Numbered from the stretch's first letter, positions 1-6,233 are shown. The stretch: 6,642 nucleotides of DNA from Bryobacteraceae bacterium (GCA_019686145.1 JADGHK010000139.1:1-6642); one strand, 5' to 3'. Numbers and translations: made by a program. The notes: generated by a model from the sequence alone, not told the origin.

Positions 1-936
1 GCACTCTTCCATCCCGGCGGCATCGTCGAGCCTGAAAGGGTTGTGGCTGTACGGGTCAGTTACAAGAAGCTGAACCTTACGAGTATTGGCGTGTCCGCGA
101 CAAACTTCGCCGATGTCCGCAACGTGCGCGATGTCTTTGAAAAGGCCGCCATCCTGAAGGAGGCAGACCTCAACTACATGGCGGGCGACACTCCGGTACG
201 GCTTGCTGGCGCGCAAGTGTCGCTCGAATGGTTCGACGTTTTCGGAGCCAGGCCCCATCTCGGCCGGGTGTTTCTGCCGGAAGAGGATCAGCCAAACGCG
301 AACCAGGTGGCGGTGCTGGCCTTCCCTGCCTGGCAGCGGCTGTTTGGAGGCGATCCGCACATCGTCGGCAAGACAATCGAGTTGAACCAGAAACCGTATC
401 GGGTCGTGGGCGTCATGGAGCCAGCGTTCCGGTGGCCGGCGCAAGCTGATATCTGGGTCCCTCTGGGACTGAGCGCCGCCGATATGAGCGAGCAGAACCG
501 CTTCAACGAGAGTTACTTTGGCGTCGCCCGCCTGCGCCCCGGACTGACGCTCGATCACGCCAACGCCGCTGTGCAGGTTCTTGCAGATCGCGTCCGCAAT
601 AACGGGACTCCCGGCGGAACCTACGCCAAGAACTCTCTCTGGGACCTGTTCTGCGTACCGATCACGGATTTCATCGCGGGCAATGCGAAGATGCCGATGC
701 TGATTCTCCTCGGCGCCTCAGCGATGGTGCTCCTTATCGTCTGTGCGAACATCGCAGGACTCATGCTCGTGCGCGCCTCCGTTCGCGCTCGGGACTACAG
801 CATTCGAACGGCTTTAGGAGCCGGATGGCGGGATCTGCTGAGAAGCATCTTTGCAGAGGGGGCCGTGCTCGCCGCCTGCGGTGTCTCCCTTGGCCTTTTG
901 CTCGCCTTTGGCGGCATCCGGGCCATGACCCGCTAG
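1..936 (+). CDS. ABC transporter permease (MacB/FtsX type, ADOP-like), N-terminal part; 5'-partial and frameshifted
   Basis: Inner-membrane permease subunit of the MacB/FtsX family, which moves substrates with energy from a separate ATPase. The reading frame is open from base 1, so the GTG at 43 is internal and the true start lies upstream. Residues about 1-200 form the periplasmic MacB_PCD domain; typical patterns are VSLEWFDVFGARPHLGRVF, GKTIELNQKPYRVVGVM and WPAQADIWVPL. A membrane helix (MPMLILLGASAMVLLIVCA) then leads into the FtsX motif NIAGLMLVRASVRARDYSIR-TALGAG, and a second helix (AACGVSLGLLLAFGGIRAM) follows. The frame stops at TAG 934-936 in the middle of the conserved stretch after that helix. 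The family continues with a proline- and leucine-rich linker, and that linker is found intact in frame 3 from 933. This is therefore the front part of one gene, not a complete short protein. ADOP permeases usually have about 800-880 residues; some 50-100 are missing at the N-terminus. The substrate cannot be told. Confidence 0.93.
   Translation, partial: ALFHPGGIVEPERVVAVRVSYKKLNLTSIGVSATNFADVRNVRDVFEKAAILKEADLNYMAGDTPVRLAGAQVSLEWFDVFGARPHLGRVFLPEEDQPNANQVAVLAFPAWQRLFGGDPHIVGKTIELNQKPYRVVGVMEPAFRWPAQADIWVPLGLSAADMSEQNRFNESYFGVARLRPGLTLDHANAAVQVLADRVRNNGTPGGTYAKNSLWDLFCVPITDFIAGNAKMPMLILLGASAMVLLIVCANIAGLMLVRASVRARDYSIRTALGAGWRDLLRSIFAEGAVLAACGVSLGLLLAFGGIRAMTR
925..936 (+). other. Frameshift site in the permease gene (one base missing)
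   Basis: The sequence atgacccgctag ends frame 1 with TAG, while homology continues in frame 3 from CTA at 933. One extra C in the CCC run would give ATG ACC CCG CTA GCG CCC, read as M-T-P-L-A-P, and join the two halves exactly. No X XXY YYZ slippery heptamer is present here, so a lost base (real or a sequencing or assembly error in a C run) is more likely than programmed frameshifting. Confidence 0.8.
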
Positions 937-2294
937 CGCCCGAGCAGATCACGCTGGCGCTCAAAGTTCGAATTGATATCTACGTCCTTCTGTTCACCCT
1001 GCTTGCCGGCATCGCTTCCCTGATCCTGTTTAGCGCCGGGCCGGCCTGGCAAATCTGGAGGCAGTCGCTTCACGATCCACTGAAGGAAGGGGGCCGAGGA
1101 GGCACGGATACTTCGTCACGCCAGCGTTTGCGTACAACTCTCGTCGCTGGTCAGGTGGCAGTTGCGCTCATCCTGCTCGTCAGCACGGGCATTTTGCTAA
1201 GAACTCTGGCGAACCTGCAACGGGTAAACGTCGGGTTTCAGCCGGAAGGAGTCATGACGGGAATGCTTGCGCTGCCGCCGGAACGCTATCAGGCACCAGA
1301 AAGCCGGGTTGCCTTCCTGCGGGAACTGGCGGCACGGCTCGCCGCGCTCCCGGGCGTCACGTCAGCAGGCGTAGGCGCTCCCTATCCTTTCAGCGGCGGC
1401 GGTGCGTCCGGTTCGTTCAACATCGAGGGACGGCCTCAAACGCCTGGCGATCCCGGCCCGCATGGCCACATCCGATATGTGAGCCCTGGCTACTTCACCA
1501 CATTGAAAATCCCCCTGCGAGCCGGACGCTACTTCACCCATGACGACCGGCAGGAGACGCAGCCCGTCGTCATTATCGACGAAATCCTGGCAAAGCAGTA
1601 CTGGCCCAACGAGGATCCGATCGGCAGGCGCATGCGTCGCGGCAGCCGGCCTTGGGCGACGATCGTCGGCGTGGTTGGAGCGGTCCGGCACTCCGACCTC
1701 ATAGGCGAAGCAACGAAAGGAACATACTATTACCCGATCTACCAGCAGCCCGTCCCGTTTGCAGGCGTGTTAGTTCGAACGCAAGGCGACCCCGCTCTCC
1801 TGGCTGGTCCGATTCGTCATGTGGTACGGTCCATCGATCCCAGACAACCGGTCGATCGCCTCAAGACCATGCCGGATCTGATATCGGCTTCGCTGACCGC
1901 AAGAAGGTTCGCCGTCACGATGCTCGGATTCTTCGCGGTGTCTGCGCTTCTGCTGGCGACGCTCGGCTTGTACGGCGTCATCAGTTACTCAGTTACTCAG
2001 CGCACGAGGGAGATCGGGATTCGGATGGCGCTCGGCGCCGAGAAAGGCACGGTGATTCAAATGATCATCGGACAGGGTCTGCGGCTGGCGGCGGCAGGCC
2101 TGCTCATGGGAGTCGCCGGCGCGTTGGTTGCGGCGCGCTTGTTGCGAACGCAACTGGTCGGTGTGGATTCCTTCGATCCGGTCACGTTCGGAGCCACGGT
2201 GCCGGGTGTGATACTGGCAGCCCTTCTCGCAACATATTTGCCCGCGAGGCGCGCCGCACGTGTCGATCCCGTTGTCGCTCTTCGACACGAGTAA
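933..2294 (+). CDS. ABC transporter permease (MacB/FtsX type, ADOP-like), C-terminal part after frameshift
   Basis: Continuation of the permease in frame 3, beginning LAPEQITLALKVRIDIYVLL. In order it has a membrane helix (VLLFTLLAGIASLILFSAGPA), a cytoplasmic linker with LKEGGRGG, a helix (LVAGQVAVALILLVSTGILL), a second MacB_PCD periplasmic domain (about 1220-1890, with VSPGYFTTLKIPLRAGR, the QYWPNEDPIGRR motif and IVGVVGAVRHSDL), and a C-terminal FtsX domain with three helices, ending LPARRAARVDPVVALRHE. The FtsX signature RTREIGIRMALGA lies at about 2000-2040. Both halves together make about 765 codons and seven visible membrane helices. With the missing N-terminal helix that gives the eight expected for this family. 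An in-frame ATG at 825 exists, but it lies inside the upstream piece in a shadow frame and has no clear ribosome-binding site. The C-terminal piece is therefore unlikely to have its own start. The gene is either a pseudogene or contains a sequencing error. Confidence 0.93.
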   Translation, partial: LAPEQITLALKVRIDIYVLLFTLLAGIASLILFSAGPAWQIWRQSLHDPLKEGGRGGTDTSSRQRLRTTLVAGQVAVALILLVSTGILLRTLANLQRVNVGFQPEGVMTGMLALPPERYQAPESRVAFLRELAARLAALPGVTSAGVGAPYPFSGGGASGSFNIEGRPQTPGDPGPHGHIRYVSPGYFTTLKIPLRAGRYFTHDDRQETQPVVIIDEILAKQYWPNEDPIGRRMRRGSRPWATIVGVVGAVRHSDLIGEATKGTYYYPIYQQPVPFAGVLVRTQGDPALLAGPIRHVVRSIDPRQPVDRLKTMPDLISASLTARRFAVTMLGFFAVSALLLATLGLYGVISYSVTQRTREIGIRMALGAEKGTVIQMIIGQGLRLAAAGLLMGVAGALVAARLLRTQLVGVDSFDPVTFGATVPGVILAALLATYLPARRAARVDPVVALRHE

Positions 2295-2755
2295 GATCGA
2301 ATCGATCCTCTTTCGGAACCTGCTGACACCTTCCAATGGACGAAGCGAACACGTTTCAGTAACGTTTCGCTTTCCGTTCCATGCAAACTCACGCGTGGAG
2401 AGAACTGCAACGATTCGCAGCGGCCCTTCATCCAAGCTTAAGGGGTGTGTGAAAAACAATCTTTCGCCGAATCGTGCTCTCAAAAGTGGGATGATGGAAG
2501 AGAGCCGCGACGCAGATCTGCTACGGCTTTACGCGCTGCCTTTAACACGAAAAGTTCTGCGCAGATAGGAGCAGATTCCGGTTGGCATCGACGTCAGCAG
2601 TCCCACGAGACGCACAAGCGAAAGCTGCTGACCTAAAGCCCGCGAAACAGGCTACGGCATTCCCAATCAAGAACCGAACTCGCCGCGAGGATCCCGGTAA
2701 CTATCATTGAAGGCCTCTTGGAAGACATGGGCTGGGATTGTTAACGCTCAACAAC
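2295..2755. other. Gene-poor intergenic region
   Basis: About 460 bases with no convincing coding gene on either strand. The open frames here lack family motifs over any length and overlap the end of the permease or each other. Apart from the hairpin at 2342-2373, two short stretches catch the eye. The peptide MMEESRDADLLRLYA at 2491-2535 resembles the N-terminus of ECF sigma factors but ends soon after at TAG 2566-2568. The dyad TTGTT-N7-AACAA lies at 2738-2754. The region may hold decayed gene remnants plus the regulatory DNA of the downstream kinase. Confidence 0.55.
2342..2373 (+). terminator. Candidate hairpin terminator after the permease gene
   Basis: GAAGCGAA (2342-2349) and ACGTT (2351-2355) pair with AACGT (2361-2365) and TTCGCTTT (2366-2373), with C2350 bulged and TCAGT as the loop. 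This makes about 13 pairs, one of them G-T. It lies about 50 nt after the permease stop, where a terminator is expected. The stem is not GC-rich and the following tract (ccgttcc) is a poor U-run, so termination is uncertain. Confidence 0.35.
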
Positions 2756-2782
2756 TTGACCCTGGGTATCGGGAGATATACA
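2756..2782 (+). promoter_or_regulatory. Candidate sigma-70-type promoter for the histidine kinase
   Basis: TTGACC (2756-2761) matches the -35 consensus at five of six positions. TATACA (2777-2782) is a fair -10 box, but the spacer is 15 nt, shorter than the usual 17. The site directly follows the TTGTT/AACAA dyad and lies about 105 nt before the preferred kinase start. Acidobacterial promoter rules are poorly known, so this is only a candidate. Confidence 0.3.
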
Positions 2783-2787
2783 AGACA

Positions 2788-2794
2788 TAAGGAG
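2788..2794 (+). promoter_or_regulatory. Shine-Dalgarno-like TAAGGAG with no start codon nearby
   Basis: TAAGGAG is a near-perfect ribosome-binding sequence, but no ATG, GTG or TTG lies 5-12 nt downstream. The first start codon is ATG 2818, 23 nt away, which opens a 24-codon ORF. The first GTG in the kinase frame is at 2829. It may serve the small upstream ORF through leader folding, or it may be chance. Confidence 0.25.
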
Positions 2795-2817
2795 CGCGTT
2801 TCGGTTCAGGTCCGAGT

Positions 2818-2892
2818 ATGTTCTTCGGGTGCGAAACATCTGGCTACATGCCCGCCGACATCTGCCGGAATCAGGGGATACCAGTTCTGTGA
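2818..2892 (+). CDS. Possible 24-codon leader ORF overlapping the kinase start
   Basis: ATG 2818 opens a frame of 24 codons (beginning MFFGCETSGYMPADICRNQG) that ends with TGA 2890-2892. That stop overlaps the GTG at 2889-2891, the preferred kinase start, as GTGA. Overlaps of this kind are typical of translational coupling. The peptide has two cysteines and no known motif. A TAAGGAG lies upstream but too far for normal spacing, so expression is doubtful. It could equally be a chance frame inside the leader. Confidence 0.2.
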   Translation: MFFGCETSGYMPADICRNQGIPVL

Positions 2893-4736
2893 ATAATCGT
2901 ACTATCAACAGCCCCCAACACGAAGCCAAATTTGTGCATCGCGAGAAAGAGCTGGCGGATTTCGTCGAAAACGCTCGGGTTGCACTTCAATGGCTGGCGC
3001 TGGACGGAACCATTCTATGGGCGAACAAGGCGCAGCTGGAGCTCGTCGGGCATGAACGCGGAGAATACGTTGGCCGGAGCATCCGGGACTTCCACGTGGA
3101 CCGGGCGGTCATTGATAAATTTCTTAGCCGGCAGCAACGGCATGAAGATCTCAACGGCTACGAAGCCCGCATGCGCTGTAAAGACGGCTCAATCCGCCAT
3201 GTGAGAATCGCGTCCCGCCTTTACCGGGAAGATAACGGCTCGCTCCGCACCCATTGCACTACTTTCGACATCACCGAAGAAAAGCGCTCGAAAGAGCTCG
3301 AGGAGCGTCTTGCGGCAGTGGCGGAGCTGTCCAATGATGCCATCATCAACCAGGATTTGAACGGTGTCATCCAAAGCTGGAACCGGAGCGCAGAACGGAT
3401 CTTCGGGTACACGGCGGACGAGGTAATTGGAAAACCGATCAGCATCCTCGCGTTGCCGCACGAGGAGGATGAAACGCCGAAACTCCTCGACCGGATTCTC
3501 CAGGGTAAGCGGATTGAGCAGTACGAGACACGAAGAAAGACGAAGCACGGACAAATCATCTCAATCTCCCTGGCGGTCTCGCCAATTACGGACGCATCGG
3601 GGAGAACCGTCGGGGCTTGCAACATTGCCAGCGACGTCACGGAATCGAGGCGGACAGTGGAAATTCAGGAGCGGCTCGCCGCGCTTGTCGAGTCTTCCGA
3701 CGACGCAATCATCGGCGAGGACTTGAATGGCATCATCCAAAGCTGGAATCGGGGAGCGCAGCGGATCTTTGGTTATAGGGCAAATGAGGTGATTGGAAAG
3801 CCCATCACGATCCTGGCTGTGCCTGGGCGGCTTGACGAAATACCACAGATTCTCGAGCGAATTGCCCGTGGCGAGAGGGTGGACCACTTCGAAACGCAGA
3901 GGAAAGCGAAAGATGGCCGAATCCTGTTTGTCTCCCTGACGCTTTCGCCGATACGGGACGGGACCGGAAGAATCATCGGCGCATCAAAGATCGCGCGGGA
4001 CATCACGGAAAGGGTGCAGGCGGAGGAGGCGCTTCGCGAGGCAAACGCGGCGCTCATCCGCGCTAATGCCGACCTCGAACAGTTCGCTTATTCAGCGTCC
4101 CACGATCTCCGGGAACCCCTGCGAATGGTTGCGTCATACAGTGAATTGCTTAAACGGAGGTTCGGCAGTGAGCTGGACGAGACCGGAGAGTTGTATATCC
4201 GCTACGTCGTCGAGGGCGCGCACCGGATGGAGAAGCTTCTCAAGGACCTGCTAACGTATATCCGGATATCAAAGGAGCGTGCGGAGCCGGCAGAAGAAGC
4301 GGACGCCAACTACGCCCTGGAGCAGGCTCTCGCGAATCTGCAGGCCGCCATAACAGCGAGCAGCGCCTGTATTACCCACACAGCCCTTCCCAAAGTGCAT
4401 ATACAGTCCTTTCAGCTGGAACAGGTCTTTCAAAACCTCATAGGGAACGCGATACGCTACCGCCGGGAGGAGACGCCAGAGATCCATGTTGCGGCCGAAC
4501 TTCGCGGGCAGGAATGGGTGTTCTCCGTCAAAGATAACGGTATTGGCATAAGCCCGAAGTACAAGGACCGGATCTTTGGCATGTTCAAGCGGCTCCATAC
4601 GTCCTCCGACTATCCGGGCACCGGAATGGGGCTCGCGATCTGTCAGCGAATCGTTGAGCGCGCAGGGGGGCGTATCTGGGTTGAATCTGAGGTGGGCAAG
4701 GGCTCGACATTTTTCTTCACGATCCCGGCTCGCTGA
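2889..4736 (+). CDS. Cytoplasmic PAS-domain sensor histidine kinase (three PAS, HisKA, HATPase_c)
   Basis: Sensor kinase that autophosphorylates on histidine and passes the phosphate to a response regulator, which is not encoded nearby. With the GTG at 2889 it has 615 residues. PAS1 lies at about 23-130 (VALQWLALDGTILWAN to FDITEEK), PAS2 at about 141-252, PAS3 at about 263-374, a short helix linker at 375-395, and HisKA from about 396 with the phospho-acceptor H405 in YSASHDLREPLRMV, the type seen in phytochrome-like kinases. The HATPase domain (about 500-613) has the N box QNLIGNAIRYR (N516, N520), the G1 box DNGIGI (D549), the F box IFGMFKRLH and the G2 box GTGMGLAI (577-584). All catalytic boxes look intact. 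No signal peptide or membrane helix is seen, so it should sense a cytoplasmic cue. No LOV cysteine motif or clear haem signature is visible in the PAS domains. GTG 2889 is preferred because AGGGG lies 11 nt upstream. GTG 2829 would add 20 unconserved-looking residues and has no ribosome-binding site. Confidence 0.93.
   Translation: MNNRTINSPQHEAKFVHREKELADFVENARVALQWLALDGTILWANKAQLELVGHERGEYVGRSIRDFHVDRAVIDKFLSRQQRHEDLNGYEARMRCKDGSIRHVRIASRLYREDNGSLRTHCTTFDITEEKRSKELEERLAAVAELSNDAIINQDLNGVIQSWNRSAERIFGYTADEVIGKPISILALPHEEDETPKLLDRILQGKRIEQYETRRKTKHGQIISISLAVSPITDASGRTVGACNIASDVTESRRTVEIQERLAALVESSDDAIIGEDLNGIIQSWNRGAQRIFGYRANEVIGKPITILAVPGRLDEIPQILERIARGERVDHFETQRKAKDGRILFVSLTLSPIRDGTGRIIGASKIARDITERVQAEEALREANAALIRANADLEQFAYSASHDLREPLRMVASYSELLKRRFGSELDETGELYIRYVVEGAHRMEKLLKDLLTYIRISKERAEPAEEADANYALEQALANLQAAITASSACITHTALPKVHIQSFQLEQVFQNLIGNAIRYRREETPEIHVAAELRGQEWVFSVKDNGIGISPKYKDRIFGMFKRLHTSSDYPGTGMGLAICQRIVERAGGRIWVESEVGKGSTFFFTIPAR
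3300..3665 (+). repeat. PAS repeat unit 1 (intragenic tandem duplication)
   Basis: First copy of a 366-nt (122-codon) unit covering the helix linker and PAS2, from EERLAAVAEL to the end of the following linker. It aligns without gaps to 3666-4031. By hand I count about 69 identical residues out of roughly 116, close to 60%. The best-conserved block is IQSWNR-A-RIFGY-A-EVIGKPI. Confidence 0.85.
3666..4031 (+). repeat. PAS repeat unit 2 (intragenic tandem duplication)
   Basis: Second copy of the 366-nt unit, covering the linker and PAS3 (QERLAALVES to DITERVQAEEA). Shared DNA includes catccaaagctgga in both copies. The divergence shows that the duplication is old and that both copies have stayed under coding constraint. 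Constant spacing keeps the two PAS domains in the same helical register, as is usual in stacked PAS kinases. Confidence 0.85.
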
Positions 4737-4856
4737 ATCCCCAATCCCTGCTCGTCTTATTGCTCGGAGCAGAAACAAGGAACATAGTTTGGAGAGCCTC
4801 GTAATTTTTTGCGAACCATTTTGAGCCGCGCTCGTATATCTATCAGAGCAGAGGGC

Positions 4857-5051
4857 ATGCAGGAGAAAGAAGGAACAGATCCTCCAACCGCGGCGAAGAA
4901 CAGCGAATTCGAGAACTTGCATCCAGCCTGGCGTGCCTTCATCCGTTACTGTTCTCAGTTGCGCTACGGGGAGATCGAACGGCTGTGCATCCAGGATGGA
5001 TTACCTGTGCTAGCCGAGCTCACTACGAAGAAAGTAAAGTTCACCAGCTAA
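4857..5051 (+). CDS. Small protein of 64 aa, possibly YezD/DUF2292-like
   Basis: Hypothetical protein in frame 3 after the kinase. The first about 18 residues are polar and look disordered. The rest (HPAWRAFIRYCSQLRYGEIERL, then IQDGLPVLAE and KKVKF) reads as a helix followed by two or three strands. The pattern L-R-Y-G-x-I, then I/V-Q-D-G-x-P/V and a basic K-x-x-F end resembles the small YezD/DUF2292 family, whose function is unknown to me. The likeness is by eye only. ATG 4857 is chosen because the conserved-looking part lies after it. GAGGG just upstream is too close for good spacing, and TTG starts at 4809 or 4821 are possible. It lies 120 nt after the kinase stop, and a strong terminator begins 30 nt after its own stop. 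That supports real transcription, perhaps together with the kinase. Confidence 0.6.
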   Translation: MQEKEGTDPPTAAKNSEFENLHPAWRAFIRYCSQLRYGEIERLCIQDGLPVLAELTTKKVKFTS

Positions 5052-5080
5052 TGTAATCGTTGGCTGACCGGACGACCGGA

Positions 5081-5121
5081 GGCCGCCGTTGCAGGGTAAT
5101 TCCTGCGCCGGCGGCCTTTTT
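5081..5121 (+). terminator. Strong intrinsic terminator between the small gene and the TPR gene
   Basis: GGCCGCCG (5081-5088) pairs perfectly with CGGCGGCC (5109-5116). Inside it GCAGG (5091-5095) pairs with CCTGC (5102-5106) around the loop GTAATT. TTTTT follows at 5117-5121 and then ATTT. The GC-rich stem followed directly by a U-run is the textbook Rho-independent form. It lies 30 nt after the stop of the 64-aa gene and only 8 nt before the AAGGAG of the TPR gene, so it may also act as an attenuator for that gene. Confidence 0.85.
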
Positions 5122-5129
5122 ATTTGCCC

Positions 5130-5135
5130 AAGGAG
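5130..5135 (+). promoter_or_regulatory. Ribosome-binding site that fixes the TPR gene start
   Basis: AAGGAG lies 5 nt before GTG 5141. It decides against the longer reading from TTG 5060, which has no ribosome-binding site and would run the coding sequence through the terminator hairpin. Confidence 0.75.
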
Positions 5136-5140
5136 AAATT

Positions 5141-6151
5141 GTGCACCTGTCGTATCTGGTACTGCTGCATGGTCTTGCCGCCATGCCGGCTCTTTCGTGG
5201 AACATTGCGCCAGCCCTTCGACCTGAACTCGCCGAAGCGCTCTCACATGCCATGAAGTTGGAGCAAGGAGGAGAGATCAGGAAAGCCGAACAAGTGTTAG
5301 TGAACGTGATCCGAGTCGCCGAAGCTGTCCCCAGCGATCGGCTCGGCCTGGCCATCGCGCTCAACAATCTCGGACTCTTGTACCTGACTTTTGATCGGCA
5401 CGCGGATGCAGAACAGCAGCTCGTACGGTCCGTTCAAGTTCTCCAGAAGCTTGAGGGTGAGTTCGTCGAGAAAGTACTGGCCAAAACGAAGCTCCATCTC
5501 GCAGCGGTGTATATCGAATCGGGACGCACGAACCAAGTGGACCGGCTCAATATTCCGGAGGCACTCCGCGTTCTGAAAGATCCGGAGGACCAGGCCCGTG
5601 CAAAGGGCCTGCTTGCGGCACTCGCTATGGCACGCAAGGATCTGGAGGAAGCTGAGCGCGTCTACCTGGAGACCCTTTCGTTCTGGATGGAGCCATCGAG
5701 GGTGCCGAAGGCTCAGGCGGAGATCGCAACGATCCTGAACAACTTGGGGGTCATCGCGCTCTGGCAGGGGAATCTCGAGGTCGCGCGCACGCGTCACCAG
5801 CAGAGCCTGCAGATCTGGCAAAGCATTCTCGGCCCAAAGAATCCGATTCTGGCGAAAGCGATGGCGAACATCGGCGCAGCCTATTGGGAGAACAAACAAT
5901 ACGACGAAGCCGCGGCATGGCTGGGACGTGCCGCAGAGACAGCCCAAACCGCCTTCGGCGAGCTACACCCTCTCACGGCCGCGATGCAACTAGCCTGGGC
6001 GAAAGCTTTGAAGAAGTGCGGACGCAAGGCCGAAGCGAGCCGGATATCCAGGCAGGCAGCGGATGCGCGCAGAATGATGCGCAAACCGTCCAACGCCGAC
6101 TACACCGTCAGCTACCGCCAACTGATCGAGAATCGCGCGCTCAAACGCTAG
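5141..6151 (+). CDS. Tetratricopeptide repeat (TPR) protein, probably exported
   Basis: A 336-residue helical repeat protein, presumably a protein-protein interaction scaffold; the partner is unknown. It starts at GTG 5141. The N-terminus (HLSYLVLLHGLAAMPALSW) is hydrophobic with little positive charge, so it is a weak signal peptide or a short membrane anchor. About six or seven TPR-like units follow: about 30-62 (AMKLEQGGEIRKAEQVLVNV), 72-104 (IALNNLGLLYLTFDRHADAE), 114-140, 153-185 (LAALAMARKDLEEAERVY), 197-232 (ILNNLGVIALWQGNLEVAR), 238-272 (AMANIGAAYWENKQYDEAA) and 281-312. Repeats of the form LNNLG-x-x-Y/A with 42-residue spacing (the ILGPKNP and FGELHP turns) are kinesin-light-chain-like TPRs. 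The C-terminal tail (320-336) is polar and basic. No CHAT, kinase or other catalytic domain is fused. Proteins of this kind are abundant in Solibacter-type acidobacteria, which is general knowledge and not shown here. A strong terminator lies directly upstream. Confidence 0.9.
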   Translation: MHLSYLVLLHGLAAMPALSWNIAPALRPELAEALSHAMKLEQGGEIRKAEQVLVNVIRVAEAVPSDRLGLAIALNNLGLLYLTFDRHADAEQQLVRSVQVLQKLEGEFVEKVLAKTKLHLAAVYIESGRTNQVDRLNIPEALRVLKDPEDQARAKGLLAALAMARKDLEEAERVYLETLSFWMEPSRVPKAQAEIATILNNLGVIALWQGNLEVARTRHQQSLQIWQSILGPKNPILAKAMANIGAAYWENKQYDEAAAWLGRAAETAQTAFGELHPLTAAMQLAWAKALKKCGRKAEASRISRQAADARRMMRKPSNADYTVSYRQLIENRALKR

Positions 6152-6225
6152 CGCTCGCCGGGCTGCCCAGTCGATCGAAAAAGACAAAACTGACGATGCC
6201 AGCGCAGCCTCAACGGTGAGAGAGC

Positions 6226-6233
6226 TATAGAAT
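6226..6233 (+). promoter_or_regulatory. Candidate -10 element of the last gene
   Basis: TATAGAAT contains TAGAAT, which matches the -10 consensus at five of six positions. It lies 24 nt before the start ATG and 11 nt before the ribosome-binding site. No good -35 box is seen 16-18 nt upstream. The preceding intergenic stretch (6152-6225) shows no clear terminator for the TPR gene. Confidence 0.3.

Noticed and set aside
43..45. GTG 43 as the start of the permease
   Set aside because: The frame is open back to base 1, the family needs an N-terminal helix before this point, and no ribosome-binding site precedes it.
825..932. ATG 825 as the start of a separate second permease gene
   Set aside because: The 825-932 stretch in this frame has no family similarity and overlaps the conserved end of the first piece; the real continuation begins at about 933.
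925..936. Programmed -1 frameshifting in the permease
   Set aside because: No slippery heptamer or clear downstream stimulatory stem is visible, and members of this family are normally read in one frame.
1989..2483. Antisense frames reaching from the permease end into the intergenic region
   Set aside because: Two overlapping minus frames share the stretch, neither shows a domain, and most of their length is a shadow of the permease.
2260..2568. 102-aa frame across the end of the permease and the intergenic region
   Set aside because: It begins inside the permease C-terminus, has no motif over most of its length and no ribosome-binding site.
2580..2628. VGIDVS peptide, like the N-terminus of IS110 transposases
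   Set aside because: Only six residues match, a stop follows after about ten more, and no DEDD transposase motifs, terminal repeats or target duplication are seen.
4748..4772. CTGCTC/GAGCAG inverted repeat after the kinase stop as a terminator
   Set aside because: Only six pairs with a 13-nt loop and no following U-run.
4269..4922. 217-aa antisense frame over the kinase end
   Set aside because: It lies opposite the conserved HATPase domain of a clear gene; its composition fits a shadow frame of GC-rich coding DNA.
5065..5080. GACCGGAC-GACCGGAG tandem 8-mer as a binding site or repeat array
   Set aside because: Only two units are present, which is short enough to be chance in GC-rich DNA next to the terminator.
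5060..5140. TTG 5060 as the start of the TPR gene
   Set aside because: It would place the terminator hairpin inside the coding region and has no ribosome-binding site, whereas GTG 5141 has AAGGAG at 5 nt and a hydrophobic N-terminus.
5297..5947. 216-aa antisense frame over the TPR gene
   Set aside because: It lies opposite clear TPR units and shows no motif of its own.
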